Assembly: GCA_003024985.2 (NCBI GenBank)
Contig: PXIH01S0006180.1
Reading direction: 5' to 3' (one strand)
DNA: 11,906 nucleotides
Source: Euperipatoides rowelli
Taxonomy: Eukaryota; Onychophora; Udeonychophora; Euonychophora; Peripatopsidae
Within the stretch, counting starts at the first letter, position 1, and every line of letters starts with the position of its first letter. Below the pieces are notes generated by a model. It saw only the letters and a program-made list of their open reading frames with translations, was not told where the DNA came from and did not search any database. A program made the position numbers and the translations under genes. Of the stretch, positions 1 to 8,290 are shown piece by piece.

Positions 1-60
1 TCTCACAGATACACCGCGACTACCCGTGTAACTTTACGACCGCGACTACCGCAGGGTTAA
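1..60. mobile_element. End of a piggyBac-like DNA transposon, cut by the window start
   Basis: Read on the minus strand from 60, the sequence begins TTAACCCTGCGGTAGTCGCG. TTAA is the piggyBac target site, and TTAA followed by CCY is usual at piggyBac-type ends (family knowledge). The 12-mer ACCGCGACTACC occurs at 13-24 and again at 39-50, 26 bp apart, so a subterminal repeat copies part of the terminal repeat. The complete small element at 5260-5410 has the same design with 27-bp spacing and shares the core GTCGCGGTC. The GC-rich segment stops sharply at the TTAA, after which the DNA is AT-rich. No transposase is visible. The other end lies outside the window, so the superfamily is inferred from one end only. 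Confidence 0.6.
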
Positions 61-1530
61 CAAAGTCAGAGTGAAATATTTTTATATAATGTATCATTGT
101 CTAATTTCAGCGAAATAAGTTCTGTATTTTTAATTTTAAAAATTTTAGGATGCTGCTGTGCAGTGAAACTGTTTGAAAACACATTTGTTTAAAAATGTAT
201 TATAAAACATAGGCTGCTTTACAGGGTTTCAATGATATTTTTATAAATTTTAACAACACTCTCTGGTCTTGGTCTTGATGTGTCTAGTCTTAATCTTGGC
301 CTTGATCTTGGACTCGTAGTGTCTGGTCTTGATAACAAGTCTGTTCTTTGTCCACTGCAACTTTTGTGCTGCAAAATTTGCTTGTAATATTAAAGGATTT
401 AAAAAAATAAATGTGATGCATTTATAGGTAGTGATTTAAACAAAGATGCAAGTTTTAAAGGATTTTACTATTGTATATTGTCTGTAGTAGAATTTCTGGA
501 AATCTTTATTTAATATTGAAATAAAATACAAATGTTTTGAAGCAAATATTATATTTATTAATTTTTAAATATTTTAATAAAATCGCTAAAAGAACTGATT
601 TTAATAAAATATTGTCCCTAGTTTTCTCTCAACTAAATATTGTAATATTTTAATCATTTTTCATTAACTTAGCATCTATAAAATAATATTAGGTGGAGGG
701 GGTGGGTGGTTGAATGTTTAACGACTAGAGAAACTAATTCCAATACATCAGTGTTATCTCCATCTGCCTTTTATTAACCCAATAACTAGGCAGCTTGCAA
801 TAGTGATACTTCAGTGCCTCTCTTCTTGGGAGGAATGGAAGACCAAGAGGGTTAAGCATTTTAAGAAAACCAAATGAGTTAACACTCAATTTTCTCTCTT
901 CCTCTTATTGCTACCTTAATTTCTTATAGCAGAATTATTGTTTCGTAGAAAAGATGGCATTTTCTTTTAAAATGACTTTGCTGCTACTCGTGCATCCTAA
1001 CAAAATGTGTCATTTTTGATTATGGAAAAGTCGGGTACATTCCTTTCATGCTCGCTAGCACTTGCCGTAACCTATCAGCAGGAAAAGAAACAGGGATTAT
1101 AGTCTCTTATTGAGTGTTTATGTGTTAGCCATAACAGAGTGGAAAGCTCAAATGAGGAAAGAAAAAAAAATTTGCAAAGGTTGGCACTGAATGTTAAAAT
1201 CTCAAGAAATAACAAACTGTATCTGACACTTTGAGCAGTCAGGAAAAAAAATCAATAGGGTTTAGCTATTTTTTTCGCATTTTTTTTAATTAGTCCTGCA
1301 CTTCTTTTCTAAAAAAGAACTAGCTAATCTTTTCAATATTCCTAACATGGAGGTTGGAGGTATATTCTATTTATACCTCTACGATTCCTAACCAGGTAGT
1401 CATTAGCAAATAACACATCTGAAAGATAGCCCAATCCTTTTTATTTATTATAAAAATCAAAATTAAGCTGTAGTAAAAAACAAACCATTATTTTTAGTTA
1501 AAATGTTAATGTTTTTATAAATAAAATTAC
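61..1530. other. AT-rich non-coding stretch without a recognisable gene
   Basis: No reading frame here resembles a protein I know. The stretch contains A/T runs, a degenerate hexamer repeat (261-335) and a block at about 690-1180 that is less AT-rich and looks more like unique sequence than its surroundings. Small inverted repeats are present: AACACTCAAT (881-890) against ATTGAGTGTT (1109-1118), and an 8-bp hairpin at 1357-1364/1372-1379 with a 7-nt loop. The last bases before the LINE fragment, ending ATTACAG at 1530, look like a splice acceptor, but this is probably chance next to the truncation point. Confidence 0.5.
261..335. repeat. Degenerate GGTCTT/GATCTT hexamer repeat
   Basis: About 75 bp is built mainly from six-base units of the form GRTCTT (GGTCTT, GATCTT, AATCTT, GGCCTT), interrupted by GTGTCT blocks. 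The phrase GTGTCT followed by a purine and GTCTT occurs twice, suggesting a longer unit overlaid on the hexamer. It is a decayed minisatellite. No coding role is supported. Confidence 0.6.
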
Positions 1531-1535
1531 AGGAG

Positions 1536-2381
1536 ATGTGGGTGGCTGACCAATTATTGAAATTGAATAGAAATAAGTACTCTCAGGCAGATAGAATCCC
1601 TTTATTTGTTTTGCATGATTTTGCTTTGGAGCTATGTGGACCTGTCTCTAGAATTATAAATATGGCATTGAAGACATGTGTAGGCCTATATCCAAGCATT
1701 TGGGAAAAAGAAGTTGTAATATCAGTACCTAAGGTCAAACTACCTAAGGATCCTAGCCAAATAAGACCTTTGTCTGTTTCGTCAGCAATATCTAAAGCAT
1801 GTGAAAAACATAAAATATCCTTATTGATGTCTGAAATTGGTAATCTAATTGACCCCCAACAATTTGGGGGAATGAAAGGAAAATCGACTGGCCATTATCT
1901 TGTAAAATATATTGATTGCGTCTTGAGCGAGCTGGAAAACCCGAATAATAGGGCAACATCAATCGTATCAGATTTTAATAAGGCGTTTAATTACATTGAC
2001 CATAATTTATTTATCAGGGCATTAGTTGACATGTCGGCATATCCAAGTGTCATATGTTGGCTGACCTCATTCCTAACTAAAAGATCACAGGTTATATTGC
2101 TATCGGAATCTAAAAAAGAAGTTAAATATACATATGGGAACGGAATCCCTCAGGGTTCCGTCTTAAGTGGCCTGATTTTCGCTGTTATGATAAACTCTAT
2201 TGCTATTGGACTGAGAAATAGATACAAGTTTGTAGATGATATGACTGTTGTCTGTGTAGGAACAAAAGAGGAAATAGAACATATTACACAAAATGCATTG
2301 GATATAATAAAATTGGATTCTATGAATTGTGGTATGATATTAAATACAACAAAAACATGTACACAACTATTCGAAAAGTAA
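1536..2381 (+). pseudogene. Reverse transcriptase domain of the LINE, truncated
   Basis: This 281-residue frame encodes most of a LINE reverse transcriptase, the enzyme that copies element RNA into DNA at a nicked chromosomal target. Visible motifs are: the PKVKLPKDPSQIRPLS segment (about 65-80); QFGGMKGKST (109-118); SDFNKAFNYIDH (145-156), with the first catalytic aspartate at 146; IPQGSVLSGLIF (204-215); and FVDDMTVV (232-239), the YxDD-type box with the paired aspartates at 234-235. All three catalytic aspartates are present. The ATG at 1536 is simply the first methionine after the truncation and not a native start. The stop at 2379-2381 arises where homology passes to another frame; it is not the family's natural end. 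Confidence 0.85.
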
Positions 2382-2674
2382 TATTGAACTGGATATCAGA
2401 AGACAATTCACCTATTAAAAGTGTAGATCATGTATCAATATTAGGTGTTGATGTACAGAATAATTTTAAATGGAATATATTGGTTGATAGCATGTGTACT
2501 AAAGTTCATAAAAGACTGTTCATTGTGTATAGATTGAAGAGATTGGGAGCAGATAATGTAACCCTTAAACAAATATACATATCCTATATTAGACTTTGTA
2601 TTGAGTATGTTTGCTTTGTCTGGCATTCTGAGCTTACAATTGGTCAAATTAATATGATAGAGAATTGCAAATAA
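2327..2674 (+). pseudogene. LINE polymerase, region after the catalytic core (shifted frame)
   Basis: The frame overlaps the end of the preceding fragment and carries the next part of the same polymerase. Visible pieces are VSILGVDVQNNFKW (about residues 36-49, the usual LLG-V.I...L.W segment after the palm), KVHKRLFIVYRLKRLG (59-74), and IRLCIEYVCFVWHSELT (88-104), matching the common R-x-x-LEY-x-x-x-VWHPGLT pattern of CR1-like elements. The first residues here read the overlap in the wrong phase. True homology begins near 2380, so a one-base change around 2350-2385 separates the fragments. Its stop lies within the K-R-A-L-K-I-I-type segment, where the frame changes again. Confidence 0.8.
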
Positions 2675-2951
2675 GAATTTGAAAAATAATAATGGGTAGA
2701 GGTTATTTGAATTATACTCATGCTCTAGAGTCTCTAGGTTTACAGGCCTTTGCAAACCGTAGAGATGATGCATCTAAAAAAATTTGCTAATGACTTTGGC
2801 AAATTCATATAGACAACGCACCACTCAGAGAGATGTGACTTTAACAGTATTAATATAAGGGGGGTCAAAGAGCTATTATGTACCGTTCATCAGAACATAT
2901 CGCTATGCATCATCGGTTGTCCCTTATTTTGTTAAATTATTAAATATGTAG
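2671..2951 (+). pseudogene. LINE polymerase, C-terminal remnant in further frames
   Basis: Three short pieces continue the LINE product. From about 2671 a new phase, with an internal TGA at 2680, reaches MGRGYLNYTHALESLGLQAF from 2692, followed by NRRDDASK. This corresponds to the Y-x-x-ALE-x-LGL-x-x-L-x-x-RR segment near the end of CR1-like proteins. A run of seven A at 2776-2782 then shifts the frame, and reading resumes as KFANDFGKFI. After a gap, 2868-2951 encodes a tail ending VVPYFVKLLNM and a TAG, resembling the usual R-S-x-[IV]-P-[YF]-x-x-x-LLN terminus. Recognising these pieces rests on family knowledge. The extra A could be a real mutation or an assembly error. Confidence 0.7.
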
Positions 2952-3168
2952 TAGCGTTATTAATGTTGATTACGTGTGTATATAGTAACTAGATCTTATT
3001 AAGGTCTTTATAATTTTTTCTTGTTTTTTTTTTTGTTATTTTAACTAACGATTAAGCTAATTGTATTTTATGTAAATAGTGACCATATCTCTAGGGGCTA
3101 GGTAACTAACCAAATTAATCTGTAATCATTATTATAGTAGGCCTATTAGTTAAATAAATAAATAAATA
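2952..3168 (+). other. LINE 3' UTR and (AAAT)n tail
   Basis: About 200 bp of AT-rich sequence with a T-rich tract (about 3014-3045) follows the last coding remnant and ends in TAAATAAATAAATAAAT at 3151-3167. Several CR1/L2-type LINEs end in short tandem repeats used during priming, so this is read as the element's 3' terminus. The octamer TAGGCCTA occurs at 3138-3145. Confidence 0.6.
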
Positions 3169-3173
3169 CCTGA

Positions 3174-3224
<51 letters not shown>
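3174..3224. repeat. (AAT)17 microsatellite
   Basis: Seventeen uninterrupted AAT units follow the LINE tail after a six-base gap. Microsatellites often grow from LINE 3' tails, and this one probably did. Long uniform length suggests that the locus could vary between individuals. Confidence 0.95.
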
Positions 3225-3230
<6 letters not shown>

Positions 3231-3569
3231 TTATAGAAATTAACTGTAAACAAGTACACACAGAATGTATACAAATCTTTAAATAATGAAATTAAATTAT
3301 TATGTAACAAGAATAAAAAAAAATTGGTTTGACAATTTTGTCAAACTTAATGCTGTTGGTTCTTCACAGTTTTATCATATCAGTAAGGTTACTTGGAATG
3401 AATAAAATTAATAATAAACAATAATATTTCCCATAGTAGTCTTGATCAATCTTAAAATAAAATTGGTTACTTCTTCTCATCATTAGCCAACTCTCTCACT
3501 ATTTATTGTAGTTCTGATCCACATAGCGTATTGAGTTCAGATATTCCATTATTAGAGCCATATTATGTA
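3225..3569. other. AT-rich spacer between the two LINE copies
   Basis: No gene is seen. The spacer contains one good hairpin (3327-3346). The last part (about 3500-3569) may hold very decayed LINE sequence, since isolated words such as SDIPLLEP can be read just before the clearer homology begins. Confidence 0.45.
3327..3346. repeat. 9-bp perfect hairpin
   Basis: GTTTGACAA and TTGTCAAAC are exact reverse complements separated by TT. No flanking element boundary or T-tract suggests a specific role. Confidence 0.6.
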
Positions 3570-4662
3570 TATCTTACACTAAATAAAATTAATCAATATT
3601 CAAGTCTTTCTCAGATCTTAGTCCTTCCTTCTTTGGAAAGAATTCTCAGTAGAATTATGCAATCCAATCACTTCAATTGTTAATTTATCTTTAATACAAG
3701 GCCAATGTCCTAATAAATGGAAATATATATATTTGTTATTCCAATTCCTAAAGTCCCTAATCCAATAGGTCCAATACAAATTAAGTCTATAGACATTACT
3801 TTGCCAATTGGTAAAATACTGGAACGTCATATTCTTAAAAAAAAAAAAATATTACCCATTATTTACCCTAAACTTGACATTTTTCAATTTGGTGAATTCA
3901 GGGAAAATCTCCTACCCAATATCTATCAATTTTTCTTCATATAATAACTAGTCAACTTGAAAATTCCTCAAATTCTGTATGTTCACTAGTAACTGATTTT
4001 AAAAAGGCTTTTGACAACCTTGATCACAATGCATTTATGACTACCGCAAATTAAAAAGATTGATCCCTCTCTCATCCATCATCAACTGGTTTGCATCTTT
4101 CCTAAAAGATCAAAATCTCATTAATTAAGAAATCAAACACTCAATAATATGTATTATTATACTAACACTAATGGTGTTTCCCAAGGGTCTGTTTGGGACG
4201 ACTTAATTTTTTTCATTACTGGTAATAAATGATATTGCTATTGATCATCAATATTGTCTGACATTTGTTGATGACATGACCATTTCTTTGTCATTAATAG
4301 TTATAATATCAATAATCCATAATTCATAGCTGATCAAATATCTCAAAAGACAACTGGATTAAATTTATCTTTAAATCCTTCAAATTTTTTTTTTATGATG
4401 TTTGGCTTTCATAAATGAAACTTTCCCCTTCAATCCAAAAAGACGGAATTAAAGTTAAAAGTATCTGAAATCTCAATTCTGGTAATAATCATTCAGAATA
4501 ATCTGAGGTGCTTCTAAACAATTATATTACTATTAACCTTTATTGTGTATATAAGATCTATTATGGAATATGGAGTGCCTGCATGGTCCTCATCTATCAC
4601 TAAAACTCAATCTAATTCAATTGAAGCTATTCAAAAGAGCTCTTAAAGTGGTTTTTGAATGA
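3570..4662 (+). pseudogene. Second, older LINE reverse transcriptase copy, heavily frameshifted
   Basis: This is a decayed relative of the LINE at 1531. Matching pieces occur in the same order but in changing frames: LNKINQYSS (from 3579); ELCNPITSIVNLSL followed by GQCPNKWKY (about 3650-3725), the counterpart of ELCGPVSRIINMAL; VIPIPKV (from 3738) through KILERHILKK to FQFGEFREN; TDFKKAFDNLDHN (3992-4030); NGVSQGS (4170-4190), where serine replaces the usual proline; VINDIAID; TFVDDMTISL with FVDD at 4264-4275; SILVIIIQNNL (near 4475-4500); MEYGVPAWSSSITKTQSNS (from 4563); and KRALKVV (about 4636-4653). Numerous indels and stops make it long dead. It lacks the C-terminal tail seen in the other copy, so it is truncated at both ends. 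Confidence in identity is high, in exact ends low. Confidence 0.8.
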
Positions 4663-4893
4663 TTTTTTTTAAAAAAAAATTAAAAATAGATTTATGTTTA
4701 TTTTTACCTAAACATATTAGTTTAATTTATCAAATTTGAATATTTTATCTAAAACATATAAANTTCTGGTGAATTTTAGTGTTAGTTTAAAGTGATTCAT
4801 GAATTATTTTTTTAAAATTGATATATGCTTATTTTTACCTAAACATATTAGTTTAATTTATCAAATTTGAATATTTTATCTAAAACATATAAA
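4643..4893. repeat. Imperfect direct duplication of about 110-120 bp
   Basis: Sequence from TTAAAGTG at 4643 to about 4762 is repeated from TTAAAGTG at 4787 to about 4893. The strongest block (TTTTTACCTAAACATATTAG and the following 40 bp) is virtually identical at 4701 and 4832. The left part is looser, with about 13 bp extra A/T in the first copy. The first copy overlaps the last codons of the older LINE remnant, so the duplication includes the element's broken edge. An N at 4763 lies between the copies. Confidence 0.85.
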
Positions 4894-5259
4894 TATTTGA
4901 AAGTTTGTACTAAATTTACAAAAAATAAAAACTTGCCTTTGATGTCCAATTGACGTAGACAAAAGATAAAATCTCGCTGATTTTGGGCAGAAGGAAAATG
5001 CATATCTGGGATCCAGATGCTAGTCATGACTTCATTACGTTATTGTTTAGAAAAATAGTCAAAAAAGTGTTATTACTTAAAGTTTTGAAAAAAATAACAG
5101 AGGAAAAAGTTACTTTCTTCGCATCAATATAAAATTCATAAAATTTTTGAGATAATTCTTGGGATTGAAGTTTAAATCAATTTCAGGAAAAAAAAAAAAA
5201 AACCTTGTGTAAACCAAAAACAAATTAACTATTATTTCCAAAGTTTTTAATAATATTTC
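4894..5259. other. AT-rich DNA without a recognisable feature
   Basis: No reading frame or repeat is identifiable apart from a 16-base A run near 5188-5203. The segment at about 4935-5040 is slightly richer in G and C but matches nothing I can name. Confidence 0.45.
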
Positions 5260-5410
5260 TTAACCTTCAAGCGGTCGCGGTCAACATTTTAACATGAGCG
5301 GTCGCNAATAGAAGGCAGAGATAAACATACAAGTCCATACACATAGACACATTTTATAAAAAATTGAATTTGTCGTAAGATTTATGACAGTGCGACCGCT
5401 CAAAGGTTAA
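5260..5410. mobile_element. Complete piggyBac-like MITE, 151 bp with TTAA ends
   Basis: The left end reads TTAACCTTCAAGCGGTCGC and the right end, on the minus strand, TTAACCTTTGAGCGGTCGC: 17 of 19 bases agree. Both ends include TTAA, the piggyBac target-site duplication. AGCGGTCGC is repeated inside the left end at 5297-5305, 27 bp from its terminal copy at 5270-5278, giving a terminal plus subterminal repeat. Known piggyBac ends also carry internal repeats recognised by the transposase. At 151 bp it has no room for a transposase and would need one supplied in trans. One N (5306) lies at the edge of the internal repeat. The GC-rich ends stand out from the AT-rich surroundings. Confidence 0.8.
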
Positions 5411-5585
5411 ACATTCTTAGAGATTATATTTTTTAATGCAAATAAAAACTGTTAATGCTTTATTTTAGCCTTCTTGTGTTTTTTTGAGTTAGCTACCTTT
5501 ATAAAAACCACGGACTGAAAAAAAAAATCAATCTGATTGGTCTGCGAAGGAAAAGGCTCATATGATCTGACAACCACTTAATGGA

Positions 5586-5628
5586 ATCGACGTGAGATTT
5601 TTCTATAAAAAATTATAGATCGACGCGA
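5586..5628. repeat. Hairpin between direct repeats ATCGACGYGA
   Basis: TCTATAA (5602-5608) pairs perfectly with TTATAGA (5613-5619) around a four-A loop. ATCGACGTGA lies just before it (5586-5595), and ATCGACGCGA overlaps its end (5619-5628). The CpG-containing flanks are unusual in this AT-rich region. Function is unknown. Confidence 0.5.
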
Positions 5629-6168
5629 CGTCACTTGTCAGTTTAATATTTTGATACATATTGGTATAAAAGTCTAATTTTGATGCATTTATGGACCAAA
5701 TATAACAAGCATTTTTTTTACAAAAATACACGTAAATCAATGAAGTTAAAATAGACATTCATATACCACTTTAAAATAATTTTTACATATAATTACATAA
5801 ATTATAATAATGCCTTGAAGATAACAGGATTACAATCATTATTATCAAAAAGGGAGGATCTGTCTTTTCAATTTACAAATATTTTAAATTGTTTCTCCAA
5901 TTATTAATGGAAACTCATGCAACCCGTTCAGGTTTTCTCACGGATGAGCAAATACTGTAAATATGTTTTGCCTAAAATAAGAACATCGTCTTAAAAAATC
6001 AGCAATCATTTATATGATCCAATTACTCAATAACAATTTAAATTAATAAAATTAGTTTTCTCTTAAAATAATAACCTTTATAATCAACAAAATGAAATAA
6101 ATCCTACAACCATTACTGGGCTAATGATTAAACTAAAACATGTAACCTTTATTGTTAATAAAATTAAT

Positions 6169-6293
6169 ATAAGAATAAGAATAATAATAATCAGAAAACT
6201 AATACTAAATCAAAATCAAAATAATAATAAAAATAATAATGACTGACTTCGTCCAATGAGTACAACTGTACAACAACAACAATAATAATAATA
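6169..6293. repeat. Interrupted AAT/CAA simple repeat
   Basis: Stretches of AATAAT, AATCAAAATC and CAACAACAATAATAATAAT are separated by about 30 bp of ordinary sequence near 6240-6268. They are low-complexity DNA with no coding signal. Confidence 0.7.
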
Positions 6294-6597
6294 GAAGGCT
6301 GTAGATTACAAAGCTTTCCTAAATCTTGATGGTTTTGTTTTCTGATAGAACCACCAGCAAGTCTGACTCTAATGATTAGACTACCTATGAAACTAGGCCT
6401 AGTCAGTCAGCTTAGATGAAAAATGTACAGTATGTACCCTGATGGGGGTAGTGACATTAAAATACATATAATATAGTATGCAATGTATTAATATTTATCT
6501 TTTACTTTACAACTATTGTATAATTTTTCATCTTGCTTCCAATACATGATGGTATAGATGGTTTTTCTAAAATATTTTTGGGAAGCATGGTGTAAAT

Positions 6598-7356
6598 CAG
6601 GCTTGTCCAACCCACAGCCCAGGACGCCTATGAATGCGGCCCAACACAAAATTGTTAAGTTACTTAAAACATTAAGATATTTTTTTGGTGATTATAATTG
6701 AATGCAGTTCGATCAGAAGAAACAAAAAACTGTTAAAATTAACCAATAAAATAAAGAGCAAGAGGACTCTGGCATAAAAATGAATTTTTAAAAAGAATTC
6801 AAGTGTGTATTCTGTATACTAGGCATAGCGTCGATGAACACCAAATGCTCTCGCAATTTATATACACACATGGCTTCTGTTTTATGGAGGTGTGCAGTTT
6901 ACAGTGGGTTATCATCCAGGCGCCTACAGTCAAATTGACACCATCAGATGTTACGTTTGCTTGTGATGGCTAGGAGAGTAAAACGCAGCGATTATTGATA
7001 TTTCAACTTACCTTTCTAAACGATAGGCATTTATTGTTATTTAGAAGACATTTAAGTATACTTATGTGATTATTGAATTTTGCTGCTTTCTATTTGCTTT
7101 TTCAGCGATCACAAATATGTGACCTGCTCGACAATTTTTAAAGCCCCTCCAAATGGGGATGTGCATAATTAGGATTATTATGCGAGGACTTTTTTTTGTT
7201 TATTTGTGTTAGCAGGTATCACATAAATTATGCATGGACATATTTTTTCCCCTGCTCATCATCTATCATTTATATAGTGTATTTTATATGTGTGGCCCAA
7301 GACAATTTTTCTTCTTCCAATGGGTCCCATGGAAGCCAAAAGGATGGATAACCCTG
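6598..7356. mobile_element. Non-autonomous hAT element (Charlie/MER30-like ends), 759 bp
   Basis: The left end is CAGGCTTGTCCAA and the right end, on the minus strand, CAGGGTTATCCAT: hAT-type inverted repeats beginning CAGG. The flanking 8-mers GTGTAAAT (6590-6597) and GTGTAGAT (7357-7364) match at 7 of 8 positions and fit the hAT target pattern nTnnnnAn. The left 100 bp contains GCCCAGGACG and TGAATGCGGCCCAACACAAA; the right 90 bp contains TGTGTGGCCCAAGACAATT and GGAAGCCAAAAGG. From memory, these match the two ends of a short human hAT-Charlie repeat (MER30-type) closely and in the same order. The interior, about 6700-7260, has no recognisable transposase. It includes a 7-bp hairpin at 7163-7183. 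No hAT protein motif was seen, so mobility would depend on another copy. Confidence 0.85.
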
Positions 7357-8196
7357 GTGTAGATGTTTTCTTGTACTGATATTCAGCCAGTATGCACTAG
7401 GACGCTAGGTTGTTAAAATATAAAAAAAACCCTCAGTACCAGCCGTTAAAATATTGAAATACCTCCACATCAGTTGGTATAATAATATAAGCAATAAAAT
7501 AAATTAATAAGTTAATATAAATTCTAATATAAACTGAGTTTAAATTAACTGTCCTGGTAGTTGGACATTGAAAAACATTTGCAACAATATTTGTTGATCA
7601 TAAAGCATGCATAATAGGCTAGCTAGATTTTACATCACCCATAGCCTGGAAACTGAACCAGATCATTATAAATAACGGGGAATCACTTGATTTTAAATAA
7701 AATGCAATTAGTATTTACAACTATTTAGGATTATTTAAAAAAAAAAAAAAATATTATATTGTAGTTTTTGAGTAAATATGCATTTAGTATATTATTATAG
7801 AAACATTTAATCAGCCTTTAGTTGCAATACGGTACAATAAACTTATTAAAATTATCTCTCTAATTACTTTTCCAAAAGCAATATTTCTGTAAATAACTGA
7901 AATATAATTCAATATATGTACTTTATGTAAGCTGTACTAGTTGTAATTTGAAACAAAAAAGAATAAGACTAATGTATATGTTTTATCATTTAAGTATAGC
8001 GTACAACGGAATTCAGTGTTTGATTAACAGCTGGTATGACACAAGTTGTGTAAAATTTATCAAAAGGTTGATTTGACTACTATATTACATTGCATTAGGA
8101 TTGGGGCATAGTTATTTATTATCTAGTAGGAGTTGGACTTCAGGTTGGGATGAAGGTTAGGACTATAAATAAAAAAATAAGGTAGCGAGCCATTTT
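7357..8196. other. AT-rich spacer between two hAT elements
   Basis: No gene or element boundary is recognised. It contains a 15-base A run near 7737-7751, a small inverted repeat CAACAA/TTGTTG near 7580-7594 and scattered A/T tracts. Confidence 0.45.
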
Positions 8197-8290
8197 CAGG
8201 GCTTGAAATTAGAAATTTTTTACTGGGAGCAAATATTTGCTCCCACTCACAAGTGGGTGGGAGCAAGTTTTGTCTTATTGGGAGCAATCT
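8197..8290 (+). repeat. Left copy of the hAT terminal repeat with a 20-bp palindrome
   Basis: This copy starts at the outer terminus and stops in a T-rich tract. It includes the perfect palindrome GGGAGCAAATATTTGCTCCC at 8225-8244. Overlapping this, TTGCTCCCAC pairs with GTGGGAGCAA around a 10-nt loop, so two mutually exclusive hairpins can form. Confidence 0.8.

Larger units (their letters stand above)
1531..3168 (+). mobile_element. 5'-truncated non-LTR retrotransposon (LINE, CR1/L2-like)
   Basis: This LINE copy retains a reverse transcriptase domain from just before its first motif, the C-terminal region after the catalytic core, a short 3' UTR and an (AAAT)n tail at 3151-3167. The endonuclease and any first ORF are missing, as expected from the 5' truncation common in target-primed insertion. 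The order RPLS, QFGG-x-KG-x-ST, SDFNKAF-x3-DH, PQGS, FVDD and later WHSELT is that of the CR1/L2/Jockey branch. The exact clade cannot be fixed by eye. The coding part is split over at least four reading-frame segments, so the copy is dead. No convincing target-site duplication was found. A related, older copy lies just downstream in the same orientation. Confidence 0.85.
5411..6597. other. AT-rich non-coding stretch
   Basis: No gene is seen. It holds a hairpin flanked by short direct repeats (5586-5628) and simple AAT/CAA-rich DNA (6169-6293). The segment at about 6300-6440 is less AT-rich and includes TAGGCCTA near 6395, but no conserved reading frame was recognised. Confidence 0.45.

Noticed and set aside
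1505-1540. Splice acceptor at ATTACAG/GAG starting a host exon
   Set aside because: The downstream sequence is LINE reverse transcriptase, and the 5' end is best explained by retrotransposon truncation. Nothing else supports an exon.
2441-2773. Minus-strand open frame of 110 codons
   Set aside because: It lies antisense to the LINE coding remnants, whose plus-strand translation matches a known family, so it is a shadow frame.
3174-3224. (AAT)17 as an artificial or CRISPR-like array
   Set aside because: It is a plain trinucleotide microsatellite next to a LINE tail, with no spacers.
3618-3830. Minus-strand open frame of 70 codons
   Set aside because: It is antisense to the older LINE copy, whose plus-strand pieces match the neighbouring LINE.
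4940-5565. Weak similarity between about 4975-5010 and 5530-5565 as long flanking repeats around the MITE
   Set aside because: The match rests on CTGATT and GAAGGAAAA words with gaps and does not extend.
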